From IMG/VR virus record IMGVR_UViG_3300023181_000004, positions 19,297 through 83,296 of that record: a stretch of DNA of 64,000 nt; one strand, written 5' to 3'. The stretch is from a virus. The stretch's first letter is position 1; each line of letters starts with the position of its first letter. A program made the translations under genes and the position numbers. The notes beneath the pieces are model-generated. The model was not told where the DNA came from. It saw nothing but the letters and a program-made list of their open reading frames with translations, and made no database searches. Of the stretch, positions 40,605-50,300 are shown piece by piece.

Positions 40605-40609
40605 TTTAC
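40591..40609 (+). repeat. Border motif copy 6 (after SbcC)
   Basis: AAAGTACCGGGTAGTTTAC overlaps the last codons and stop of the SbcC-like gene and lies 65 bases before the next start. Confidence 0.6.
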
Positions 40610-40673
40610 CGGATATAGATTTCCGTATAGCCACAATGCACTAAAGCGAGAACTCTTAAACCGGAGAACACCA

Positions 40674-41063
40674 GTGGCAGTTACCCCCGAGATCGAGGCC
40701 GACATCATGCGGGCCTACAACGCCAACCCGAAACGGTTTTCCCCGTTTCGGGTGGCCAAGTCGGTTGGCGCAACCATGAGCGAAGTGATCGCTGTGGTGA
40801 ACCGCAACAAGGACACCTGTCCTGAGACGGCAACTGGCGTCGCCCGCCGCGAGCTGGAACCATTCATCCTCGCCAGTCGGCGAATCATGGATGCAGGTTG
40901 GGACAACAAGAGCGAGGGCGTGCTGACTGCGCGCCGCCGCTTCGAAGCTGGCACGCATGATATGGCCACGCACCGCGACGGCGGGTGGATCCATCTGTGC
41001 AGCATTCCCCTCGCTCGCCCCCGCCGCGCGCGGCCGGGCTTTTTCACTGGAGTTGTACTCTGA
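40674..41063 (+). CDS. HTH-like hypothetical protein, 129 aa
   Basis: GTG at 40674 after CCGGAG. Residues ~15-45 could form a helix-turn-helix ([20 protein letters not shown]). The middle has [18 protein letters not shown] and [16 protein letters not shown]. The last ~25 residues are Arg/Pro-rich and are encoded by a GC-rich hairpin followed by T's. The stop shares a base with the thymidylate synthase ATG. The function is unknown. Confidence 0.55.
   Translation: MAVTPEIEADIMRAYNANPKRFSPFRVAKSVGATMSEVIAVVNRNKDTCPETATGVARRELEPFILASRRIMDAGWDNKSEGVLTARRRFEAGTHDMATHRDGGWIHLCSIPLARPRRARPGFFTGVVL
41017..41044 (+). terminator. Terminator-like hairpin at the end of the HTH-like gene
   Basis: A GC-rich, imperfect stem built around GCCGCGCGCGGC is followed by CTTTTTC. 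It lies inside the coding end of the gene, 19 bases before the thymidylate synthase start, and may reduce read-through. Confidence 0.4.
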
Positions 41064-42070
41064 TGCTACATGATCTCATCCTCGGCCACGGCACGACCAT
41101 CGTCGATCCACGTGGCGGCCTTGTTACACCGACTGGCGGCAGCGCCGTCCTCAAGGTCGAACCGCAGATGTTGCGCAACGGCGACGGGCCGTATCATGGC
41201 GAGTTGCAATATCTTGGCCTGCTGCAAGAGCTGGTCAACAAGAGCGACGCGGCGCCGCGCGAGGACCGCACCGGGACCGGCACGTTCAGCGTGTTCGGCC
41301 GACAGATCCGCTTCGATCTATCGGTGGGCTTCCCGCTGCTGACGACGAAGAAGCTCTTCACCAAGGGCATCATCGCCGAGCTGCTATGGATGCTCGCGGG
41401 TGATACGAATGTGAAGACTCTGCAGGAGCAGGGCGTTCACATTTGGGACGAGTGGGCGAAGGAAGACGGCTCGCTCGGACCAGTCTACGGCGAGCAGTGG
41501 CGAGCATGGCCGATGACGCCGAACTATGAGGCCATGAAGCCTTATCTCAAGCGTCTGGCTGCTGATCCCGACGCCTATACCACGACGTTCGCCTCCGTCG
41601 ATCAGATCGCCGTGCTGTTGGAAAATCTGCGCCAGAAACCTAACGACCGCGGCCACGTCGTCAGCGCATGGAATGCGGCACAGCTCGATCAGATGGCACT
41701 GCGCCCGTGCCACTGCCTGTTCCAGTTCTACGTCGAGGACGGCAAGCTGTCGTGCCAGCTGTACCAGCGCAGCGCGGATATCTTCCTCGGTGTGCCGTTC
41801 AATATCGCAAGCTATGCGCTGTTGACGCACCTGATCGCTGCCGAGCTGGATCTCAATGTGGGTGACTTCGTTCACACGTTCGGCGACCTGCACCTCTATG
41901 CCAACCATGTCGAGCAGGCCAAGGAACAGCTCACTCGCTGTCCGCGTCCGTTCCCGACGGTGTTCATCAACACGCTGGGGTGGCCGGGCCTGTTCAATAT
42001 CACGCCCAGTCGTATCGCGATCAACGACTACAATCCCCACCCAGCAATCAAAGCGGAGGTTTCAATATGA
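41063..42070 (+). CDS. thyA: Thymidylate synthase ThyA
   Basis: 335 aa. Clear motifs: [61 protein letters not shown], the catalytic [12 protein letters not shown] (Cys ~215), [13 protein letters not shown] and [12 protein letters not shown]. It methylates dUMP with methylene-tetrahydrofolate. The N-terminal ~50 residues are an extension beyond the usual start, and a ~25-residue insert follows EQWRAW. It cooperates with dUTPase, which supplies dUMP. Confidence 0.93.
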   Translation: MLHDLILGHGTTIVDPRGGLVTPTGGSAVLKVEPQMLRNGDGPYHGELQYLGLLQELVNKSDAAPREDRTGTGTFSVFGRQIRFDLSVGFPLLTTKKLFTKGIIAELLWMLAGDTNVKTLQEQGVHIWDEWAKEDGSLGPVYGEQWRAWPMTPNYEAMKPYLKRLAADPDAYTTTFASVDQIAVLLENLRQKPNDRGHVVSAWNAAQLDQMALRPCHCLFQFYVEDGKLSCQLYQRSADIFLGVPFNIASYALLTHLIAAELDLNVGDFVHTFGDLHLYANHVEQAKEQLTRCPRPFPTVFINTLGWPGLFNITPSRIAINDYNPHPAIKAEVSI

Positions 42071-42684
42071 GCATTTCTTCCTTCTTCCATCGTGGTGCAG
42101 AAGCCGACAATGCCGAGCCGTTCGATCCGATCGCTGCGCTCGCGGCTGAAGGCCTTCCTGCGCCACAGCCGATTGAGCTGCCTCCGGCTAGTGAGATCGT
42201 TGCGGATGCTAATGGGAGCATCTTCGGCATTACTTATGACAACGGCGTCACCATTTCCAAGCTTCGTATGGACAGCATCAAGGTCGGCGATGTTGTCAAC
42301 CCGAAGGAGGCCGCCGGCTCCAAGAAGCCGGGCGTCTGGTCAGTGTTTCCACGTTGGGTCAGCCTGCTGGTTGGACGCGTGATGGAAACCGGTGCTTCGA
42401 AGTACGGGAAATTCAACTATCGCGACAGTGCTATTGCCGCATCGACCTATGAGGATGCGATGGAGCGTCATGCACAGCTGTGGTTCGACGGCGAGGATAA
42501 TGATCCTGAGAGTGGTGTGAGTCACCTTGCCCACGTCATTGCTTGTGCCACGCTTTTGCTCGACGCACAAGCCACCGGCAAGCTGGTAGACAACCGCCAG
42601 AAGACTGGTGTGGTCCGGCGAACACTGAATGAGTTGGAAGAGCTGCGGCGAACGCTACCACTCCCCGGCAACATCAAGGTGTAA
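42067..42684 (+). CDS. dATP/dGTP diphosphohydrolase-like protein (DUF5664/MazG-like)
   Basis: 205 aa, ATGA overlap with thyA. Residues ~85-175 match the phage family called dATP/dGTP diphosphohydrolase: [60 protein letters not shown]. This helical NTP pyrophosphatase fold (MazG-HisE type) places acidic residues around a metal. It would cut dNTPs to dNMPs. Some relatives (MazZ) serve 2-aminoadenine genomes, but no purZ is seen here. Confidence 0.75.
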   Translation: MSISSFFHRGAEADNAEPFDPIAALAAEGLPAPQPIELPPASEIVADANGSIFGITYDNGVTISKLRMDSIKVGDVVNPKEAAGSKKPGVWSVFPRWVSLLVGRVMETGASKYGKFNYRDSAIAASTYEDAMERHAQLWFDGEDNDPESGVSHLAHVIACATLLLDAQATGKLVDNRQKTGVVRRTLNELEELRRTLPLPGNIKV

Positions 42685-42687
42685 AAG

Positions 42688-42711
42688 AAAGGGGGCCAGT
42701 TGGCCCCCTTT
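42688..42711. terminator. Bidirectional terminator between convergent units
   Basis: AAAGGGGGCC and GGCCCCCTTT pair perfectly (10 bp) around AGTT, followed by TTATTG on the plus strand. On the minus strand the same stem ends in TTTCTTTTAC. It separates the plus-strand nucleotide genes from the minus-strand tail genes. Confidence 0.85.
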
Positions 42712-42984
42712 TTATTGTGCCGCAGCGATGCGCTGTCGGACCTGAGCTGGTAGGCTCTCGACTCCCTTCATCACGGTTGCCATGCCGTCAAGCTGTAGTT
42801 TTGCGAGAGGATCGTGACCGTAAAGTTCGCGCGCAGTTGCGATATCACTCTTTACCTTGAGCCACTCATCGCTGCCGACAAGGGCATTGAGTTGGTCAAG
42901 ACCCTCTTCAGAAGCTTTTCGATCAGCCTCTGCGACGAGCTTGCGCATGTCTTCAACGGAGGGAGTGGTGGTCTTAGTAGCCAT
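42712..42984 (-). CDS. Small helical protein after the receptor-binding gene, 90 aa
   Basis: The ATG at 42984 is preferred because AAGGA is 7 bases ahead; 42990 also possible. The protein is helical (VEDMRKLVAEADRKASEEG, then DPLAKLQLDGMATVMKGVE). It is last in the tail transcript and directly after the receptor-binding protein, where fibre chaperones or fibre-attached small proteins often lie. No family is recognised. Confidence 0.6.
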   Translation of the reverse strand: MATKTTTPSVEDMRKLVAEADRKASEEGLDQLNALVGSDEWLKVKSDIATARELYGHDPLAKLQLDGMATVMKGVESLPAQVRQRIAAAQ

Positions 42985-42993
42985 GGTCATTCC

Positions 42994-45900
42994 TTATGAA
43001 ACAAGAGCTGTATTTTTAACTATTGTAGCGCCCCCGTCAAGACGTCGAGCGATACCAACAGTACCAGACCAGCCGCAGTCTCGCATTTCAGCGACATCGT
43101 AACCGTAAGCGCCTGTTTGATCATACACCTTACAATTGATGCAGACCGTGATGACGGTATTTGATGTCGAGCTGCGATCATCAGCAAAGCCGATGATGTC
43201 CCCAATTGAGATGCAGTTGATGAATACAACTCGGGTATCCACACCACCGTCGCCGCCAGAGGCTCCAGCCGTAGGGGCACCTGTGGCATACATGCCCGCT
43301 TTTTTGTACGTGCCGCGTTGTTGATTTTTTCGGCTGATCACATTGATGATGATATCGTCGCAACCGTAGGCGGGGGCACACCCAGTTCCACCGTTGTATT
43401 CAACGAGGCCACCGTGAAGGCGTGTTGAAGAACCTTCATGATCAGAATATCCGTCATCGCGACAATCGTGACCGTAGTAATCAGAGCCATCTGTAATTTT
43501 TGCACCGATATGGCCGTTTAACCCATCGCCGACCAACCCTGCCTGAGAACCAGAGCAAGCACACTCAAGTGTTCCAAAAGAAAGGACAGAATAGTAAACA
43601 CAATTTGTCGCTGCACCAAATACAAACACTTCGTCCAAGTGCGCTCGACGGAAGAAACTACAATCAATTCCGCCATAACGGACTTCAAGGCCCATGATCA
43701 GCAGCTCTGGTGCGCTTTCACGAAGGCTTCCAGTCGTACTAAACAAGCCTTGCGTGTTATCTAAATAGATATTCGCTGCCGACCCATCACCACCGCCGAC
43801 GATGCTGAAGTACATGATTCCAGTACTGTCATCAATAAACGCTTTCGGATCATTGTTATCAGATGCGTCGATCTCTGCCTGTGCAGCTGCAAGGGTTGAC
43901 GCTGTGGTCTTCACCAATTTGGTTGCCCAGTGCAAGCGGTTCGGACGACCACGATGCTGTGGACTGCGTTCTGCTGTGGGGATCACAGTACGCGGGTCTG
44001 CCACACCATCTTGATAGGCCCAATTGAAATTGGCCAACGTCGGCGGCGTAGTCAAATGCACCTGATATACTTTGGTGAAACCGGATGTCTTCGTGATACC
44101 TGTCAGCTTATCAGCACAATATACTACTGGATAATTATCGTATTCGGTGCTGCTGCTCGATCGACGACCGAGTATGGTCAACTTACCAGTGAGCGTCGAA
44201 GGTGCAATTCGCATTTGCGATTGAGAATAAGTGCCGAACAGTGCAATAATTGTACCCGCGCCGTTCATTTTGTTTACCGCTGCTTGTGCGGAAAACATTG
44301 GTGCTGTTTGGGTGCCCGCAGCAGTATCAACACCAGTCGGCGAGATAAACAATACCCCACCGCCCCCGCCGCTAGACGATTGACTGGAAGATACTGGCCG
44401 ACGAAATATTGCGTTCGATCCGGGAGCCAACAGCATATCACCAAATCGAAGCGCACGCGGTACGCTGCCACTCACATTATTGACAGCAATATAAAATACC
44501 ACAAAAGCAGTATCCGCATGTAGGGCAATACCAGCCTGTCGCAGCCAACCTGGTCCAGTAACCGAAGCCGATAAAGTTACCCGCGTTCCAGTAATTTCTA
44601 TCTGCGAACTATTACGTTGGATAACTAAAACACGACAGGTCTGTGCCGCAGCAGACCCTGTTCCGTTATAACTATCTAGCCCATAAATTTGGACCGCAGC
44701 AGAGAAAAATCCACTTCCATTAGATAGATCAGAACGAGGAATGGCTCCAAAGAAAGATCCAAACTCCGAAGGCAATCCTGTAGGAGCAACAACGGACCAG
44801 CACGGACGTTGATCAGCACCAGTAGTTGTTGCCGTCAAAGAATTAACATTGCCGCTGGCGTACCGCATGGTTTTAACATCCAGCTCGTCAGCCGTAAAGC
44901 GATTAGGCAGCTGTGCAGCAATGTCTGCGGCATCTTCTGGAGGCAAAGAGGCGATAGCAGCTGCATAATCTGCTACTTGTTTTGGTGAGATTTTCGGCGG
45001 GACATAGTGAGGGTCAGACCCGTTTCGCACAGTGATTTGTGCGAAGTCCATCGTCGCCGTGGTATCCAAGCGTACACCAATGCCAATCGTAGCAGTATTA
45101 GCTGGAAGTGCCACTGCCTTGGCAACAATAATTTCCGTTGGCTTCGTAATAGCAGCCGCTGGAATATACCGGCCCAATAAATTTTGACCGCTTTCATCCT
45201 GCCCAGCCACTGTAGGCCAGACAAGTTGTGTACCGCTTGCGTCATAAGCATACAGACGAAAACGAATATCTGTTGCCGCCGCACTGGCATCTTTACGAGC
45301 GACAATAATTGACGCCGAAACCAAACCGCTTGGGAAACTACTAATTGGAATGCGACGACTGACTAAATCAATCAAACCAGTGGGCGCGCTAACAGACGGA
45401 GTGCGCATCCGTTTTGCGCCTCCAGACAGAACCACAGGGAAGTTAGTTCCTCCAAACGATACGTTATCACCGACCGAATAATATTCAAGATCAGGATCAG
45501 TATAGAGATTGGGGTTGCTGTTGTCAGAACCAATGGCTGACGCCGTGTTTAGAGCAGCATTTGCCAACGTGAGGGCATCTGCTACCGATTTCGGCGAAAC
45601 CCGTACTGCACGATAGTGTGGGTCAGCACCATCTCGGATGGAGAGGTGTGAGAAATCCATAGTAGGTGTGCTATCAATGCGCACCATTACTTGAAGTGTA
45701 GCCGTATTAGTTGGCAACACTATATTTTCAGCGATAACCAATTCGGTCGGCACTGTAATAGCTGCTGTAGGTGCATACCGACTATAATAATTAGGGGTTG
45801 TTTCATCGCTCTTCGAAACATCCGGCCAAACTAATTGGTTTCCTGAACTGTCCTTAGCGATCAAACGAAAACGAAGATCAGAAGCTGCTCCAGAAATATC

Positions 45901-47343
45901 CTTTCGTGCGATTATTACAGACGCAGAAACTCGTCCGCTCGGAAAAGCACTTCCTGAAATAATTGTGCTGGTATCAAGAGCGCCTAAAGCAGACCCAGAG
46001 GCGGCAGGCGTCCGTAGACGTTTTGCTCCTCCCTGTGTTACGACAGTGAAACCGATACCAGACCAAGATTGCGCTGCCCCAACGGACAAATACTCATATT
46101 CTGGATCGCTATAAAGATTTGGACTATACGAAGCAGCGTCAATAAGACTCCGTGCTAGTGCCAAAGCTGATACAGAAGAAGATGCCGCTGCTGCCAAACT
46201 TACTGTGTCAGAGAGCGCCTTCGGCGATAGAGGGGGACTACGATAATGGGGGTCAGCACCATTACGGATAGTTAGGTGCGACACATCCATTTGGACTGTC
46301 GTCTCTACGCGAATGAACCAACCGATTTTGGCAGCACCTGCCGGAATAGCGACGTTCTGTGCGACGATCAGTTCTGTAGGGGTCGTAATTGCCGCAGTCG
46401 GCACTTTCCGAGTAAAGTAACCCGGTTCAGCCGGATAGTCTGAAGTTGAAACATCTGGCCAGTTTACAGCACCGCCATTTGCATCCAAGGCATACAGTCG
46501 AACACGAAGAGCACCATCGCTAGTTGCAGCCTTTTGCGATATAATAATCGAAGCTGAAACACGACCGTTTGGGAAGGCAGAGACTGGCACCATACGGGTC
46601 GGGCTATCAATCATAGCCAATGCTGAGGCTGACGACGGAGTCCGCAGGCGCTTTGCACCATTACTGACTACCACCGTCATGTTGGAGCCGCTCCAACTTT
46701 GAACGGCATCAACATTCAAATATTCAATTTCAGGATCGTTTGAAAGATTAGGGTTAGAATTATTGGCGGGAAGTTGCGAATTGGCAATTGCCAAATCACG
46801 TGCGGCAACTGCTAGATCGCGAGCATTAGTGGTTTGCAGCAATAGATCATTAAATGCGGTCGTTGCTGTGGAAATAACACTGCTAAGTGAGGTGGTACTT
46901 GCAGTAGTCGCGGCAGAAATTTGCGCCAAAGCTGAAGTTAAAGCGGTTCCAACTACTTGCGCAAGGGAGTCATAGAACCACTGAGCGTATTGCCAGCCAC
47001 TGCCGCCGACCCGAACATAAGGGCCGTTCTTGGCGGTATCCGGATCGGCATAGACCAGCACCATCGTGCCGGGAATAAAGCCGTTGGCATCAGCCCCGTC
47101 GAGGTCGGCCTTCGTGGCGAAGCGCGATGCGAAGCCGGTCGTGGCCATCGCCATGATCTTGGCCGGCGATTCCAGATAGCGGGTGAAACCGCTCAAATCC
47201 GTCAGCGGAAAGACACCATCGTGATTGACACCGCCGTCGGCGGCGCCGGTCATCCACGAATAGAACAGACCGTCGCGGACGGCCACCTTCGCGACATAGT
47301 CCGCAATCTGAGCTGCGAGATCTGAGGGAGTTACATCAACCAT
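42994..47343 (-). CDS. Receptor-binding tail protein with triplicated domain and beta-helix-like C-terminus
   Basis: 1,449 aa. Residues 1-~130 are a conserved-looking adaptor. A helical Ala/Thr/Ser stretch (~130-190) leads to three tandem ~190-residue repeats at ~193-385, ~403-590 and ~608-800; each has SNPNLxxDPExEY, GAKRxRTP, FPxGxVSASIIxxRK, PTELxxAxN and NGADPHYR. From ~990, GVLFISPTGVDTAAGTQTAP begins a pectate-lyase-type right-handed beta-helix-like part with many G-N turns. The gene from ~43.0 to 46.97 kb is clearly AT-richer than the adaptor. It probably binds, and may cleave, a surface polysaccharide. Confidence 0.8.
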   Translation of the reverse strand: MVDVTPSDLAAQIADYVAKVAVRDGLFYSWMTGAADGGVNHDGVFPLTDLSGFTRYLESPAKIMAMATTGFASRFATKADLDGADANGFIPGTMVLVYADPDTAKNGPYVRVGGSGWQYAQWFYDSLAQVVGTALTSALAQISAATTASTTSLSSVISTATTAFNDLLLQTTNARDLAVAARDLAIANSQLPANNSNPNLSNDPEIEYLNVDAVQSWSGSNMTVVVSNGAKRLRTPSSASALAMIDSPTRMVPVSAFPNGRVSASIIISQKAATSDGALRVRLYALDANGGAVNWPDVSTSDYPAEPGYFTRKVPTAAITTPTELIVAQNVAIPAGAAKIGWFIRVETTVQMDVSHLTIRNGADPHYRSPPLSPKALSDTVSLAAAASSSVSALALARSLIDAASYSPNLYSDPEYEYLSVGAAQSWSGIGFTVVTQGGAKRLRTPAASGSALGALDTSTIISGSAFPSGRVSASVIIARKDISGAASDLRFRLIAKDSSGNQLVWPDVSKSDETTPNYYSRYAPTAAITVPTELVIAENIVLPTNTATLQVMVRIDSTPTMDFSHLSIRDGADPHYRAVRVSPKSVADALTLANAALNTASAIGSDNSNPNLYTDPDLEYYSVGDNVSFGGTNFPVVLSGGAKRMRTPSVSAPTGLIDLVSRRIPISSFPSGLVSASIIVARKDASAAATDIRFRLYAYDASGTQLVWPTVAGQDESGQNLLGRYIPAAAITKPTEIIVAKAVALPANTATIGIGVRLDTTATMDFAQITVRNGSDPHYVPPKISPKQVADYAAAIASLPPEDAADIAAQLPNRFTADELDVKTMRYASGNVNSLTATTTGADQRPCWSVVAPTGLPSEFGSFFGAIPRSDLSNGSGFFSAAVQIYGLDSYNGTGSAAAQTCRVLVIQRNSSQIEITGTRVTLSASVTGPGWLRQAGIALHADTAFVVFYIAVNNVSGSVPRALRFGDMLLAPGSNAIFRRPVSSSQSSSGGGGGVLFISPTGVDTAAGTQTAPMFSAQAAVNKMNGAGTIIALFGTYSQSQMRIAPSTLTGKLTILGRRSSSSTEYDNYPVVYCADKLTGITKTSGFTKVYQVHLTTPPTLANFNWAYQDGVADPRTVIPTAERSPQHRGRPNRLHWATKLVKTTASTLAAAQAEIDASDNNDPKAFIDDSTGIMYFSIVGGGDGSAANIYLDNTQGLFSTTGSLRESAPELLIMGLEVRYGGIDCSFFRRAHLDEVFVFGAATNCVYYSVLSFGTLECACSGSQAGLVGDGLNGHIGAKITDGSDYYGHDCRDDGYSDHEGSSTRLHGGLVEYNGGTGCAPAYGCDDIIINVISRKNQQRGTYKKAGMYATGAPTAGASGGDGGVDTRVVFINCISIGDIIGFADDRSSTSNTVITVCINCKVYDQTGAYGYDVAEMRDCGWSGTVGIARRLDGGATIVKNTALVS

Positions 47344-47399
47344 TCTGTCCGCGTACCGATCGTCTATTTGAGGGTCAACAGCTTTTCGCTCAACCGCCT

Positions 47400-50300
47400 T
47401 TACGGAATATCTGCCTTGAGATTGTGCGAGAGCAAACCGTTCGAGATATACGTGCGCGCTGCGGCCACCGAAATCTTGGCGATCATAGCCCGACCGTCAG
47501 GGATGCCTACATTTTGCGCAAGCATCCAGCGGTTGTGCATATAGATCTTATGATTCTTGGTGGCACGAAGGACATGGCCCTCATGCTTGATCAAGAACAC
47601 ATCTTCCTCACGGAACGACACCGCCTCGACTGGGAAGGTGCCCCACTGGAAGGTGGACTCATGCTGCGTCAGCACCATCTCATTTGGCTTGAGATCGCCC
47701 GCGCGCTTGAGACCGCCATCAGCCATGAGAATAAGGCTCTCCACATCCACGCAGTGATACGGCGGGTTGGGGTCATAACCGCCATCGCCCGGATCAGGCG
47801 GCGTCTCACTCGGAGCCGACGCGGTGCTGGTGAAACTATCAAAGAACACACGGCTCAGCTCTTCGACATACAGCGATCGTGAGGAGAAGCCGGCGCTCTC
47901 ACCACCCGATGTTCCCTGCTTCGAAGCCTGAACACGGTAGGTGGCTTGGGTGCCGGCCTCGCTCGCGTCCATCGAGAAGAAGGAGATAACACGACCTTCA
48001 TCTTCAAGACGCGTGCGCGACAAAGAGCCAGTTCCGCCCCAAATCACCGTGTCGATCCCGTAGGCTTGACGAAGGATACGAATGTTGACTGGCGTACTAT
48101 CATCGTCAGCAATCGCACGGGCAAAGCAACTGTAATTGATCTTAACCGGCTTGCTGTAGGCGGGGGTCATAGTAACTACCGCCAAATCATGCCAGTTATT
48201 ATCACTATTGATAACAAGTTCGGCGCTATTATAATAGAGACCCGCCTTACCCATTGCTCCATCAAGCAAGCTTTCACCAACCACGGCACCGATCTTGATA
48301 CGATCAACTTCAACGTTCGACATCTTGACGACACCATTCTCATAGGAGAACGGAATAATAGCGTTGCCGTTGTTTGGATCGATCAGACGAAACACATTCG
48401 TCAAAATCGAATAGGTCGACACTGCACCAGTGTTGGTGTTGTACGTGCCAGTGATATTGCCATTGATATCGAGCAACTGCATCGACTTGGCATAGCCACC
48501 CGACGGCCCAGCAAAGGCTTGCTGCAGACTCGTGAAACTTGCTTCGTTAGTTCCAAAGCGAGCGGTAATAGAACTGATCGACGTAGACAATGAAGAGTTG
48601 AGGTCAGACACACTAGTTTGGAGCGACGTGATATCCCCTTCGGCCACACCAACGCGCGTGCTGAGCGAACTAATTGACTGAGCAGTAGAGGTATTGAGAT
48701 CAGAATAAGCTTGCTGCAAGTTTGAAATACTTGTCTCGTTTAATCCAAAACGAGTAGCTACGCCTTCAAAACTTGAAGCAGTTGCTGAGGTTAGCGTCAC
48801 AACAGTAGTATCTAGGTCACGAACTGTTGCTTCATTTGTATCAAACCGAGATGATATTAAGGTAAAATTAGTACCTGTAGAGGAAGCCAAATCTGTAACA
48901 GCTTGACTAACATTTTGAATTTCAGTTTCGTTATCACCAACACTGGTGTCAATGGAACTAAACCGTTCACTCAAAGACATTGTTGGAGAGACACGTAAAG
49001 TATCAGTGTCGAGTATCCAAGCCATGCCATCGCCGGAACGTGCACCAAAGAACAAGAAATTCTGTGCGAAAACCGTGTCAGCAGCAATGCTGCGCTTATT
49101 GTTTTCGACAACTACTACACCAAGAGGTATGCCCTCAAGAAAGAGACGAGCGTCAGCATATTGACGTAGAGTCTCTCGATCGAGAATGTCTTTGATCTGA
49201 GTGTTAGCGAGCTTAGTCACCTCGCCGCGTGCGTCATCGAGGCTTTTATTGGCTGCAGCAAGATCAGCCAAGACCGCTGCTACGGTGCGCGTGCCGATCG
49301 GTGACGTCGGATTGGCAGAATTGGTCGCGCCCGGCTCCGCGGGCTGGAGCGACTCCATATCCTGCCCGTCGGTGTATTTGATATCCCCTGCGTCGAGGAT
49401 TTCCTGCGTCACCTCGTAGGTGTCGGTGAGCGGCACCGACACGCCGCCGCGGCGGTCGTTCGTCACCACCTCGACGTGATAGATGCCCGCAACCGGGTTG
49501 ACCCATTCGAACGTGGTCTCTTGAGTCTTTTCGACAGCAGTTTTCAGCGCACCGCCGTTGATCGAATACTTGACCGTGAAGCCGTTGATGAACGCCCCCG
49601 ACGGGCGCACCCACGTCGCAACGAGATTGACGCTGTTGCCCTGCTCCACTGGCACCTTGATCAGGCTCAGGACACGGCCTGACTGCGGCAGACGCGGCGG
49701 CGGCACGGCGCCACGCAGGTCTTGGAAGACCGTGTCCTCCTTGCTGACATTGTCGCTGGCGGCCCACTTGCCCGTGTCGATGTTGATAGCCGAGATCGAG
49801 ACACGTTCACCATCATCACCGGGCATAACGCTCGTGACGCGGAACAGACGAGGCATCGTTGGTAGATCGGTGGCTTCGAGCGCAATGGCAAGATTGTCGG
49901 CGATCGTATCGGGCAAGGCGGTGTCAAGATAAACGGTCGTCACCGAACCGCGCTGCCCCGACGTGTTGACCACGTTGCGGTAGATCGAGAGGGTGGGCTT
50001 GGTCCAGTTCGCGTCGCTCGGCTGACCGGCAACGTCGGGGTTGTAGCTCGGGTTCGGAACCGTGAACCACATCTTATAGGCGATGCCAGGGGCGAGGTAC
50101 ATCGGATCGCGCACGACGATCGACGTGCGATCTGGCGCGACCGCGACGGTGCGGCCGGTGGTGCGCTTGTCCTGATCGCCGAGATCGCCATCGGCGATCA
50201 GGATCGTCGACAGCTGTTCAATGTTCCGCCCGCGCCGGTTCGTCGTGAAGGTGACGATGCGGTTCTCATTGACCGTCGAACGAATGCGCAGCTTGACGCG

